NCBI GenBank assembly: GCA_017560175.1
Contig: JAFYOK010000058.1
Coordinates: 1-6,245, forward strand
Direction: 5' to 3'
From: Clostridia bacterium
GTDB lineage: Bacteria > Bacillota > Clostridia > Oscillospirales > Butyricicoccaceae
Length of the DNA: 6,245 nt
The translations under genes were made by a program, and so were the position numbers. Below, in pieces: positions 1 through 5,233 of the stretch. The notes below the pieces were generated by a model that had not been told where the DNA came from, searched no databases, and saw only the letters and a list, made by a program, of their open reading frames with translations. Within the stretch, counting starts at the first letter, position 1. Every line of letters begins with the position of its first letter.

Positions 1-150
1 CCCAATGCCTTCGACCGCCTGATGTACGGCACCGACTGGCCGCTGGTCAATATGGCAGAGTACATCGACTTTGTTTCCCGTCTGATCCCCGAGCGCCACT
101 GGGAGGATGTTTTCTACAACAACGCCGCCCGGATCTATAATATCAAGTAA
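1..150 (+). CDS. Amidohydrolase (amidohydrolase-2 / COG2159 type), C-terminal end only
   Basis: Frame 1 is open from the left edge to the TAA at 148-150 and encodes the last 49 residues of a protein that begins outside the window. The visible piece contains LMYGTDWPLV near its start and ends in VFYNNAARIYNIK. In TIM-barrel metal-dependent hydrolases of the amidohydrolase-2 family, a Gly-(Ser/Thr)-Asp-(Tyr/Trp)-Pro segment near the C-terminus supplies a conserved metal-site aspartate, and the chain typically closes with an 'N-A-x-R-x-(F/Y)' helix; both are seen here. Substrate cannot be told from this fragment. The gene is followed after 18 bases by a strong hairpin, so it is the last gene of its transcript. 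Assignment rests on two short motifs; the family is likely, the exact function open. Confidence 0.72.
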   Translation, partial: PNAFDRLMYGTDWPLVNMAEYIDFVSRLIPERHWEDVFYNNAARIYNIK

Positions 151-168
151 GCCACTCACTTTATCAAA

Positions 169-206
169 AAGAAGAAAGCCACTTCAGCAGAAGTGGCTTT
201 CTTCTT
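169..206 (+). terminator. Terminator after the amidohydrolase
   Basis: A perfect 15-bp inverted repeat (171-185 with 190-204) around the loop AGCA extends to 17 bp with two outer A-T pairs. It lies 18 bases after the amidohydrolase stop. The downstream run on the plus strand is only TTCTTCTCC, whereas on the minus strand the stem is followed by five T residues (166-170), so it could also stop minus-strand read-through from the tRNA-Pro gene. Confidence 0.8.
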
Positions 207-267
207 CTCCCTGCGATAACCTCTGACGCATTGAATAAATCGTCGACTGTGGATTCTCACAGAATAC

Positions 268-298
268 AAAAAGCCGCTGTTCCGAAGAACAACGGCTT
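268..298 (-). terminator. Terminator of tRNA-Pro(CGG)
   Basis: On the minus strand a 12-bp stem (298-287 with 282-271) closes on a UUCG tetraloop and includes one G-U pair (277/292), which appears as a C/A mismatch if read on the plus strand. It runs straight into five T residues (272-268). It starts 4 bases after the CCA end of the minus-strand tRNA, so it belongs to that gene. Confidence 0.85.
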
Positions 299-302
299 AT
301 CT

Positions 303-378
303 TGGTCCAGGTGACGGGACTCGAACCCACGGCCTCCTCGTCCCGAACGAGGCGCGCTACCAGCTGCGCTACACCTGG
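303..378 (-). tRNA. tRNA-Pro (anticodon CGG)
   Basis: Reading the minus strand gives a 76-nt cloverleaf with encoded CCA. The acceptor strand CCAGGTG pairs perfectly with CACCTGG. The D-arm stems are GCGC/GCGC, and the anticodon arm is CCTCG-TTCGGGA-CGAGG, giving anticodon CGG for codon CCG. The variable loop is AGGCC, and the T-arm is GTGGG-TTCGAGT-CCCGT with two wobble pairs. G72 and discriminator A73, the bases known to matter for prolyl-tRNA synthetase in E. coli, are present. It has its own promoter and terminator and is therefore a single-gene unit. A second proline tRNA (GGG) lies in the opposite orientation on the far side of the acyltransferase gene. Confidence 0.96.
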
Positions 379-398
379 AAGTGTATCTTAGCTAATAT

Positions 399-428
399 AG
401 TATACAGTATTATATATAGAAATGTCAA
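399..428 (-). promoter_or_regulatory. Promoter of tRNA-Pro(CGG)
   Basis: The minus strand shows a perfect -35 TTGACA (428-423), an 18-bp A/T-rich spacer and -10 TATACT (404-399). A start near 392 would put transcription about 13 bases before the mature tRNA 5' end, which is typical of a stable-RNA gene. Confidence 0.8.
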
Positions 429-516
429 CAGGCTTTTTGTCATTCTCGTGTTTTGCGTTATGAAATGACTGATACTGCGATGCTTAAAACTTTTATTTGC
501 TTCTCTTCTCCACACC

Positions 517-545
517 AAAAAAGCCCATCCTTTCGGATGGGCTTT
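517..545 (-). terminator. Terminator of the acyltransferase gene
   Basis: An 11-bp perfect stem (545-535 with 530-520) with a GAAA tetraloop on the minus strand is followed by six T residues (522-517). It begins 15 bases after the stop codon of the minus-strand acyltransferase. It separates that gene from the downstream tRNA-Pro on the same strand. Confidence 0.9.
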
Positions 546-560
546 CCTTATCTCTTCAAT

Positions 561-1796
561 TTACCCCTCGACGGCGGTGCGCAGCTTATGGAAGAAGATC
601 TCCTCCATCTCGGGCAGAGCGGCAAAGCGGGTGATGTTGATGCGGATGCTGTCGCCGCAGGAGATGACGCTGCAGTTGTAGGGCGAACCTCTTCTGGGAG
701 TCAGCCATACATCGATGGAGCGGACATGCTTCTTCATCTCTTCCGAAAAAGCCACCGCACCCAGATTGGTCAGCGTAATGCTGGATGTGCACTCACCGCG
801 CATAGCATAAGCCGCCTTCATGAGACCGCACTTGATGGCACGGGGAATATAGCGGAACAGGGCCGAACGCTGCAGACGGACATTGCGAGCCACCTGAGGC
901 ACCAGGTAGTCTTTTCCGGTCTGTACACGCAGCTGACGATCAAAGCGGGCCATACGGTCGGCACGAGGCATGTGGGCCTCTTCCGGCTCCAGCGTGGGCA
1001 GCGCATAGAGGATATAATTTCGCAGGGTGGTGGTGGAAAAGAGCTTACGCAGATCGACCGGTACCATGATACGGACAGGCAGCTGCTTGGAGGTGCGCTC
1101 CTTCTGCTGGATCTCCATAATGGCCTCGGCCATCAGACAGGACAGAAAGGCGGTCAGCGATACGCCGTGGCGCTTGGCAGCGGCCAGTACACGACCGATC
1201 TCAAAGACCTGGGACACATTCTTGACCTGCCAGTCGCGATCCTTGCCGGGCAGCTGATAGGCATTGCGGCCGGGGATGGCCTTGGGGCTGTCCTTCTCGT
1301 GATCGAGATAGGCATCGCGCAGTTCTTCCTGCCAGTCGGGCTCGCCACTCTCCAGCATCTCGGTGCGCTCGGGCGACTGCACGCCATATCTGAGGAACAG
1401 ATACTCGGCAACCAGGGTGCGGAAAGACTTGATGGCGCCATAACCATCGGTCAGCGCATGGAAAGCCTCGATGGAGATCTCGCATCCCGAATAGTAGATG
1501 CGATAGGCGCACTTATGCACCTCTCCCCTGCTCATGGTACGCAGCAGACCGGGATCCTCGGCAACGGTCGCCACAGCCGGTACGACGGAATATTCAAAAA
1601 ATCCCGGCCGAAAACCGGCAACAATAGTGGGGAATCGAGGGCAGACGCGGTCGGCTGCCTGCTGCAGGGTGGTCGGACAGATCGGCTCATCTAGGGCAAT
1701 GGTAAATCTGTAGGTATTGGAATGGTTGGGATGCAATACCGAAAGATACAGGATGGCCGAATTATCTATGGGAAAGGATTTTAAAGGATTGTGCAT
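561..1796 (-). CDS. CoA-dependent acyltransferase / condensation-domain-fold protein (alcohol acetyltransferase-like)
   Basis: 411 residues starting at ATG 1796-1794, with GGAGGG (1812-1807) ten bases upstream. The hallmark of the chloramphenicol-acetyltransferase/condensation superfamily, HxxxDG, is seen as FHALTDGYG with H113 and D117; in this superfamily that histidine is the general base for acyl transfer. Other family-type segments are RFPTIVAGFRPGFFEY (about 54-69), VPVDLRKLF...LRNYI (245-262), which resembles the 'P-V-x-x-R' part of the second lobe, and SITLTNLG (339-346). The two-lobed layout and length fit alcohol acetyltransferase-like or WS/DGAT/PapA-like proteins of Clostridia. 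There is no carrier-protein or adenylation domain, signal peptide or membrane segment, so it is probably a cytoplasmic stand-alone enzyme. The donor and acceptor cannot be read from the sequence. It is a single-gene unit with its own promoter, probable operator and terminator. Confidence 0.83.
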   Translation of the reverse strand: MHNPLKSFPIDNSAILYLSVLHPNHSNTYRFTIALDEPICPTTLQQAADRVCPRFPTIVAGFRPGFFEYSVVPAVATVAEDPGLLRTMSRGEVHKCAYRIYYSGCEISIEAFHALTDGYGAIKSFRTLVAEYLFLRYGVQSPERTEMLESGEPDWQEELRDAYLDHEKDSPKAIPGRNAYQLPGKDRDWQVKNVSQVFEIGRVLAAAKRHGVSLTAFLSCLMAEAIMEIQQKERTSKQLPVRIMVPVDLRKLFSTTTLRNYILYALPTLEPEEAHMPRADRMARFDRQLRVQTGKDYLVPQVARNVRLQRSALFRYIPRAIKCGLMKAAYAMRGECTSSITLTNLGAVAFSEEMKKHVRSIDVWLTPRRGSPYNCSVISCGDSIRINITRFAALPEMEEIFFHKLRTAVEG

Positions 1797-1818
1797 CGGA
1801 AATGCGCCCTCCGGGGAT

Positions 1819-1844
1819 GTTTAGAATTTATTTATATTCTAAAC
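1819..1844. promoter_or_regulatory. Candidate operator: 9-bp inverted repeat over the acyltransferase promoter
   Basis: GTTTAGAAT (1819-1827) and its exact reverse complement ATTCTAAAC (1836-1844) are separated by 8 bp. The right arm contains the -10 hexamer of the minus-strand promoter, and the left arm lies just past the expected start near 1829. Because only about half of the repeat would be transcribed, an RNA hairpin is unlikely and a dimeric repressor site is the simpler reading. No regulator gene is visible next to it. Confidence 0.55.
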
Positions 1845-1864
1845 TACTCTCCTACTTTTTTCAA
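1836..1864 (-). promoter_or_regulatory. Promoter of the acyltransferase gene
   Basis: The minus strand has -35 TTGAAA (1864-1859), a 17-bp spacer and -10 TAGAAT (1841-1836), each one base off consensus. The predicted start near 1829 leaves a leader of about 33 nt containing the Shine-Dalgarno site. It is back to back with the tRNA-Pro(GGG) promoter. Confidence 0.72.
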
Positions 1865-1892
1865 TACTTTCCGATATTTTTTAAATTTCCTA

Positions 1893-1921
1893 TTGACATT
1901 TCGAATAGGATATACTATAAT
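1893..1921 (+). promoter_or_regulatory. Promoter of tRNA-Pro(GGG)
   Basis: Perfect consensus: TTGACA (1893-1898), 17-bp spacer, TATAAT (1916-1921). The start would fall near 1928, about 6 bases before the mature tRNA. This is the strongest promoter in the window by match to consensus. Confidence 0.88.
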
Positions 1922-1933
1922 AATCAGCGTTGA

Positions 1934-2010
1934 CCGGGTGTAGCGCAGTTTGGTAGCGCGCTTGAATGGGGTTCAAGAGGCCGCAGGTTCGACTCCTGTC
2001 ACTCGGACCA
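1934..2010 (+). tRNA. tRNA-Pro (anticodon GGG)
   Basis: A 77-nt cloverleaf with encoded CCA (2008-2010). The acceptor CCGGGTG pairs with CACTCGG through one G-U pair. The D-arm is GCGC/GCGC, and the anticodon arm CTTGA-ATGGGGT-TCAAG gives anticodon GGG for codons CCC and CCU. The variable loop is AGGCC and the T-arm GCAGG-TTCGACT-CCTGT. G72 and A73 are kept as in the other proline tRNA of the window. The two genes share long identical runs in the D-arm and acceptor region, so they are inverted paralogues about 1.6 kb apart. A near-perfect promoter precedes it and a hairpin terminator starts 7 bases after CCA. Confidence 0.96.
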
Positions 2011-2017
2011 GTCAACG

Positions 2018-2045
2018 AGACCACATCGAAAGATGTGGTCTTTTT
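2018..2045 (+). terminator. Terminator of tRNA-Pro(GGG)
   Basis: GACCACATC (2019-2027) and GATGTGGTC (2032-2040) form a perfect 9-bp stem with a GAAA tetraloop, followed by five T residues (2041-2045). It implies that the downstream gene at 2308 is not normally read from the tRNA promoter. Confidence 0.88.
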
Positions 2046-2057
2046 GCATTTCCGGGA

Positions 2058-2071
2058 GAACCTGCGGCCTC
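2058..2071 (-). repeat. Inverted 14-nt copy of tRNA-Pro(GGG) variable-loop/T-stem sequence
   Basis: GAACCTGCGGCCTC here is the exact reverse complement of 1977-1990 inside tRNA-Pro(GGG). It covers the end of the anticodon stem, the variable loop and the first half of the T-arm. No other part of the cloverleaf can be traced around it. Confidence 0.7.
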
Positions 2072-2125
2072 GTCTATTTAATCTTTGGCCGCTCGTGGTC
2101 ATCAGCACGAAGTGCGTCACGACCA

Positions 2126-2144
2126 CAGGTTCGACTCCTGTCAC
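2126..2144 (+). repeat. Direct 19-nt copy of the tRNA-Pro(GGG) T-arm
   Basis: CAGGTTCGACTCCTGTCAC is identical to 1984-2002 in the tRNA, 142 bp upstream. With the A before it (2125) it still forms a perfect 5-bp T-stem and 7-nt loop. The sequence diverges after CAC but reaches a CCA at 2150-2152, the spacing expected for a tRNA 3' end. The 5' half is not a cloverleaf, so this is a fragment or remnant and not a functional tRNA. Confidence 0.75.
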
Positions 2145-2151
2145 GTTCCCC

Positions 2152-2290
2152 ACGAAATGTGCCATTTCGCAGGGGGCCCCTTTACATTTCATAGATTTGC
2201 AGCAAGTGAATTGCCTGCAAATCGTCGCGCCATTCTGCCGGCGCGCGACACAGAAGTGCCGTCATTGCCTACGAAATATACCATTTCACA
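2152..2290. repeat. Pair of imperfect 20-mer repeats bracketing a hairpin-rich segment
   Basis: ACGAAATGTGCCATTTCGCA (2152-2171) and ACGAAATATACCATTTCACA (2271-2290) match at 17 of 20 positions, and all three differences are G in the first and A in the second. The first copy is itself a 7-bp dyad (CGAAATG-TGC-CATTTCG); in the second the dyad is reduced to GAAAT/ATTTC. The 99 bp between them contain two hairpins. Confidence 0.6.
2194..2249. other. Two abutting hairpins upstream of the orphan gene
   Basis: GATTTGCAG (2194-2202) pairs exactly with CTGCAAATC (2215-2223), with possible extra CAA/TTG pairs inside. Immediately next to it GTCGCGC (2224-2230) pairs exactly with GCGCGAC (2243-2249). 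Neither is followed by a T run, so they are not ordinary terminators. They end 58 bases before the start codon at 2308 and could be leader structure or remains of a small repeat element. Confidence 0.5.
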
Positions 2291-2307
2291 CAAAACGGAG
2301 AACCTCT

Positions 2308-2868
2308 ATGACTCTTCAAAACGACCAATATACCGTAACGGCTTCTGTCGAAATGACACCACAGCTGAGCCTCTATGACATCGTCCATAACACAGAAAAC
2401 ATAGATACTGCCGATCATTTCATGGCACGTACATTTGACATTCTGCGTTCGGATGGACACTCTCTCCGCATCGCTTTGCTTGATTTGGTATTGCCGAACG
2501 ATTTCCCTTTCGCCGTTCTGGAAGGTAATCTGCTGACCACCATCCTATTCGATGCTATTCTTCGCCTCGACATGGATACCGGCCGGATCATTCAATATGT
2601 TCCCTACGAAAATATGGGGGGCCTGTTTGAACTGCATGCCGTCCGGGACGGATATCTGATCCGGGGCGAAAGTGAACTCTTCCGGTGCGACGCAAATCTC
2701 CGACAGATCTGGAGCTTCTCCGGAAGAGATATCTTAGTTTCACTCCATGCCAAAAAATCTTTCTGGTTCGACGATGACAGGATTTATTGCCGTGACTTTA
2801 TGGGTTGGCAATATATTCTCGATATAAATGGCAATGTCATTGAAGACTTCCATGAGTTTATAAACTGA
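2308..2868 (+). CDS. Hypothetical protein, 186 residues, soluble, beta-rich
   Basis: I do not recognise this protein. The start chosen is ATG 2308, with GGAG at 2297-2300 seven bases upstream. The frame stays open back to 1966, but that would run through the tRNA and its terminator, so the longer version is rejected. There is no signal peptide or membrane segment. The C-terminal half has three short strand-turn units of the type hydrophobic-x-Asp-x-(Gly/Asn): ILRLDMDTGRII (84-95), LFRCDANLRQIWSFSGRDI (124-142) and YILDINGNVI (169-178). They recall blades of a beta-propeller, but the protein is too short for a full one. Base composition differs from its neighbours: hand counts give 28/60 G+C at 2341-2400 and 26/60 at 2761-2820, against 35/60 at 3181-3240 in the next gene. 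With the tRNA-fragment tract upstream, this suggests a transferred gene. A stand-alone terminator follows. Confidence 0.7.
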   Translation: MTLQNDQYTVTASVEMTPQLSLYDIVHNTENIDTADHFMARTFDILRSDGHSLRIALLDLVLPNDFPFAVLEGNLLTTILFDAILRLDMDTGRIIQYVPYENMGGLFELHAVRDGYLIRGESELFRCDANLRQIWSFSGRDILVSLHAKKSFWFDDDRIYCRDFMGWQYILDINGNVIEDFHEFIN

Positions 2869-2873
2869 TTTCC

Positions 2874-2902
2874 AAGAGCTATCTTTCGGGATAGCTCTTT
2901 TT
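2874..2902 (+). terminator. Terminator of the orphan gene
   Basis: AAGAGCTATC (2874-2883) pairs perfectly with GATAGCTCTT (2890-2899). An additional U-G pair inside makes a UUCG tetraloop, and the stem runs into five T residues (2898-2902). It begins 5 bases after the stop codon and separates this gene from the DegV-family gene. Confidence 0.9.
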
Positions 2903-2928
2903 CTATCTCCTCCGCTTTCAGAAAATGC

Positions 2929-2957
2929 TTGACAGCTGATCGTAAAACGGTTATCAT
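2929..2957 (+). promoter_or_regulatory. Promoter of the DegV-family gene
   Basis: Perfect -35 TTGACA (2929-2934), 17-bp spacer, -10 TATCAT (2952-2957). A start near 2964 gives a 48-nt leader. Just before the ribosome-binding site lies a short dyad CTAAC-T-GTTAG (2983-2993), which may be chance. Confidence 0.8.
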
Positions 2958-2999
2958 ATCAACCATAATAAAGTTTGATTATCTAACTGTTAGCTTTTG

Positions 3000-3005
3000 A
3001 AAGGA
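3000..3005 (+). promoter_or_regulatory. Ribosome-binding site that decides the DegV start
   Basis: AAAGGA lies six bases before ATG 3012. An alternative in-frame TTG at 2997 overlaps this site and has no Shine-Dalgarno of its own, so ATG 3012 is preferred. Confidence 0.8.
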
Positions 3006-3011
3006 TTTTCT

Positions 3012-3842
3012 ATGAAACTCATTGCCGATACTTCCACATTGATCTCCCCTGCCGAGGGCAAGGCCATGGGCATCGAGATCATCCCCATCTGTGTTTCCAT
3101 CGACGGTACGACCTATCAGGACTATGCCCAGATCACCGGCGAGCAGTTCCTTCAGTATATCGAAGAGGGCAGCATCCCTTCCTCTTCCCAGCCTGCCATC
3201 GGCGACTATCTGGATATCCTGGAATCCGGCGACGAAGAGATGCTTTTCCTGACCGTCGGCGATGGCCTGTCGGGGGCCTACCAGACCGCCATGAGCGCAC
3301 GCAATATGGTCAATAATCCCGAGCGCATCCATATCGTCAATTCCAAAACTCTGGCCGGCCCCATGCGTTATCTGGCACAGAAGGCCGTCATGCTCAGGGA
3401 GCAGGGTCTGAGCGCAGGAGCTATTGCTGTTGCCCTGGAATCTTCCATCGAGTCTTCTGTTTCTTTTGTCATCCCCGAGGACTTCCAGTTTCTCAAGCGC
3501 AGCGGCCGCGTCACCAATATGACCGCCCGCATCGGCGGCATTCTCAAGCTGCTGCCCATTCTGACCCAGACCAAGGACAAAACACGCATCACCCCGGTGA
3601 GTGTCCGCCGCGGCTGGAATGCTGCTGTCGATGTCATTCTGCAGCGCCTGGAAGAACTCCATATCGGTGCCAACCATCTTGTCACTGTCTGCCATGCCGG
3701 TACACCCGAAAAGGCCGAAACCATTGCTGCGCAGGTTGCTGAACGTTTCCCTGTTTCGGAGATCGAAGTCCTGCCCCTCTCCCCTGCACTGATGACCCAC
3801 GGCGGCCCCGGCTGCATCGTCATCCAGGCCATTCTGAAATAA
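3012..3842 (+). CDS. DegV family protein (fatty-acid-binding, FakB-like)
   Basis: 276 residues, the usual length of the DegV/EDD-fold family. These cytoplasmic proteins bind a fatty acid; the FakB members present it to the kinase FakA for phosphorylation and entry into phospholipid synthesis. The N-terminus MKLIADTSTLIS is the usual 'I-x-x-D-S/T' opening strand. SSSQPAIGDY (57-66) is the family's (T/S)SQP segment and GDGLSGAYQTA (83-93) its 'LSGTYQSA' segment; together they line the lipid pocket. VNSKTLAGPM (109-118), LKRSGRV (161-167) and HGGPGCIVI (263-271) are the later conserved blocks. In the 83-93 block, Gly and Asp stand where many members have Ser before the LSG, a small departure. 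No fakA-like gene is nearby, and clostridia usually carry several paralogues, so the exact lipid and partner are unknown. It is transcribed alone and converges on the M20 gene. Confidence 0.93.
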   Translation: MKLIADTSTLISPAEGKAMGIEIIPICVSIDGTTYQDYAQITGEQFLQYIEEGSIPSSSQPAIGDYLDILESGDEEMLFLTVGDGLSGAYQTAMSARNMVNNPERIHIVNSKTLAGPMRYLAQKAVMLREQGLSAGAIAVALESSIESSVSFVIPEDFQFLKRSGRVTNMTARIGGILKLLPILTQTKDKTRITPVSVRRGWNAAVDVILQRLEELHIGANHLVTVCHAGTPEKAETIAAQVAERFPVSEIEVLPLSPALMTHGGPGCIVIQAILK

Positions 3843-3855
3843 ACCATACAGACAG

Positions 3856-3888
3856 AAAAAGACCGCTCCAATGGAGCGGTCTTTCTTT
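3856..3888. terminator. Bidirectional terminator shared by the DegV-family and M20 genes
   Basis: A perfect 12-bp stem (3858-3869 with 3873-3884) around the loop AAT lies in the 62-bp gap between two convergent genes. On the plus strand it is followed by TTTCTTT; on the minus strand it runs into five T residues (3860-3856). It can therefore end both transcripts. Confidence 0.9.
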
Positions 3889-3904
3889 ATATACAGGAGA
3901 AAAA

Positions 3905-5233
3905 TTACTCTGTCAGGCCCATCAGCTTTGTGATCGCGGCGCAGAAGAACTTAACGCCCATGGGCAGATCCTTCTCGTCGATATCATATGTAACGGCATG
4001 GCCGGGAGCGGCGCATGTGGTCAGGCAACGGAAGAAGAAGCTCTTACCGCCGTGCTCCTGAACACGCTGTGCCAGGTAGGAGAAGTCCTCCGATGTGGGG
4101 CCGGGCTTGGGTTCTGCGACCTTGTAGCCCATCTTCTTGGCGAAGACGACCATTTCGTCGACCAGGTCGGGGCTATCGATCAGCAGGCTGGGTGTAGCAC
4201 CCATCAGCTTGATCTCAGCTGTGCAGCCGTGCATAGCTGCTGCATTGTGGATGATGCGCTCGGCATAGGGCTTCAGGTAATCCAGGGAAGGCTGGTTGAG
4301 GCCGCGGAGCTCCATGACCATCTTGACGCGGTCGCAGACAACGTTACGGCCTGTGCCGGCGATGACCTGACCGACGTTGATTCTTGCGTCACCGGCCGAA
4401 GCTCTGGGAATACCGTAAACGCCCTGAACGATGGCAGCCATGGCGAGCATCGCGTTGTTGCCGTTTTCGGGAGAAGCAGCGTGGCAAGCCTTACCTGTCA
4501 GATAGACGTCCAGCTTGGCATTGGCCATGGATGTAGCATAGCTGAAGCCGATGTCTGCATCGGGCATATCCTTGGGACGGCCGCCCATGTGGACACCGAT
4601 CAGGTAGTCGACATCATCCATAACGCCGGAGTAAGCGATACCGCGTGCGCCGCGAACGCCTTCCTCAGCAGGCTGGAACAGGATCTTAACGGTACCGCAC
4701 AGCTGATCCTTGAACTTCATCAGAGTCTCAGCAACGGTCAGACCGATGGTTGCATGGGAGTCATGGCCGCAGGCGTGCATCTCGCCGGGGTTGATGGAAG
4801 CAAAGCCCTCTCTTGCGGGACGATGCTGCTCGGGATCGAGGCACTCGATAACGCCCAGAGCGTCGATGTCCTGACGTGTGCAGATGACTGGGCCGGGACG
4901 GCCGGTTTCCAGAACGGCGATAACGCAGGTAAAGCCATCCTTGAACTTCTCAGCATAGGGCTGGATCGCACCCTGCTCGAGCGCGCGCTGATATACATAA
5001 TCCAGTTCTTCCTGATCGGGCAGACCCATTCTCTTGTCTGCATCAAAACATTCCTTGCCCATCAGGACCTTGGTGTAACCCATCTTGAACAGACGGTCGG
5101 CAATGATCGAGCATGTGCGGATCTCGTGCCAGCCGGCTTCCGCATGCTTGTGGAAGTCCTGACGTGTTTCGCGCATATAATCGGCCTTGGATTCGGCGTA
5201 TGCCGCCATCTGGTTATACAGTTCGTTTGCCAT
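3905..5233 (-). CDS. M20 family metallo-amidohydrolase, AbgA-like
   Basis: 442 residues from ATG 5233-5231, with a perfect AGGAGG (5249-5244) ten bases upstream. It resembles the A subunit of p-aminobenzoyl-glutamate hydrolase (E. coli AbgA, about 436 residues) along its length. Shared blocks are RMGLPD (68-73), LETGRPGPV (108-116), HRPAREGFAS (137-146), EMHACGHDSH (151-160), LFQPAEEGVRGA (185-196), GKACHAASPENGNNA (247-261) and SEDFSY (381-386). By family knowledge the two-metal site is C155, H157, E191, H215 and H412, with E190 as catalytic base; all are present. Residues of about 230-340 form the usual inserted dimerisation domain, with H251. No signal peptide, so cytoplasmic. The reaction is probably hydrolysis of an N-acyl or aryl-acyl amino acid amide bond, releasing an amino acid; the substrate is not proven. 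E. coli AbgA works with AbgB and the transporter AbgT; neither is adjacent here. Confidence 0.9.
   Translation of the reverse strand: MANELYNQMAAYAESKADYMRETRQDFHKHAEAGWHEIRTCSIIADRLFKMGYTKVLMGKECFDADKRMGLPDQEELDYVYQRALEQGAIQPYAEKFKDGFTCVIAVLETGRPGPVICTRQDIDALGVIECLDPEQHRPAREGFASINPGEMHACGHDSHATIGLTVAETLMKFKDQLCGTVKILFQPAEEGVRGARGIAYSGVMDDVDYLIGVHMGGRPKDMPDADIGFSYATSMANAKLDVYLTGKACHAASPENGNNAMLAMAAIVQGVYGIPRASAGDARINVGQVIAGTGRNVVCDRVKMVMELRGLNQPSLDYLKPYAERIIHNAAAMHGCTAEIKLMGATPSLLIDSPDLVDEMVVFAKKMGYKVAEPKPGPTSEDFSYLAQRVQEHGGKSFFFRCLTTCAAPGHAVTYDIDEKDLPMGVKFFCAAITKLMGLTE

Larger units (their letters stand above)
2047..2307 (+). other. Gene-free tract with tRNA-Pro fragments and inverted repeats before the orphan gene
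   Basis: These 261 bases hold no credible gene. They contain an inverted copy of the tRNA-Pro variable loop and T-stem (2058-2071), a direct copy of its T-arm (2126-2144), a nested hairpin (GTGGTC 2095-2100 with GACCAC 2121-2126, enclosing GCAC-GAA-GTGC), a pair of related 20-mers (2152-2171 and 2271-2290) and two abutting hairpins (2194-2223 and 2224-2249). I found no convincing -35/-10 pair for the gene at 2308, so where its transcript begins is unclear. The tract could be a decayed tRNA locus, a small integration scar or a structured leader. Confidence 0.5.

Noticed and set aside
247..262. Short inverted repeat CTGTG-GATTCT-CACAG
   Set aside because: Only 5 bp, between two terminators and with no promoter or gene to act on; likely chance.
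453..1694. Long open frame of 413 codons on the plus strand
   Set aside because: It lies antisense over the acyltransferase, which has motifs, a Shine-Dalgarno site, promoter and terminator. The plus-strand translation is low-complexity, and its start region covers that gene's terminator.
1984..2144. Direct T-arm repeats as attL/attR of an integrated element
   Set aside because: The copies are only 142 bp apart and no integrase or other element gene lies between them. At most this is a scar.
2058..2152. Possible third tRNA of about 95 nt (GAACCTG at the 5' end, CACGTTC plus CCA at the 3' end)
   Set aside because: Acceptor strands match at 6 of 7, and a T-arm exists, but the middle folds as one nested hairpin with no valid D-arm and anticodon loop. 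It is better described as tRNA-derived fragments.
1890..2192. Minus-strand 100-codon frame containing SDRSRTCGLLNP
   Set aside because: This is the well-known kind of false protein produced by translating the antisense of a tRNA gene and its copies.
1966..2307. N-terminal extension of the orphan protein to give 300 residues
   Set aside because: The extension would begin within tRNA-Pro and read through its terminator. The ATG at 2308 has its own GGAG.
2979..3800. Open frame of 273 codons on the minus strand
   Set aside because: Antisense shadow of the DegV-family gene; no family motif and no ribosome-binding site.
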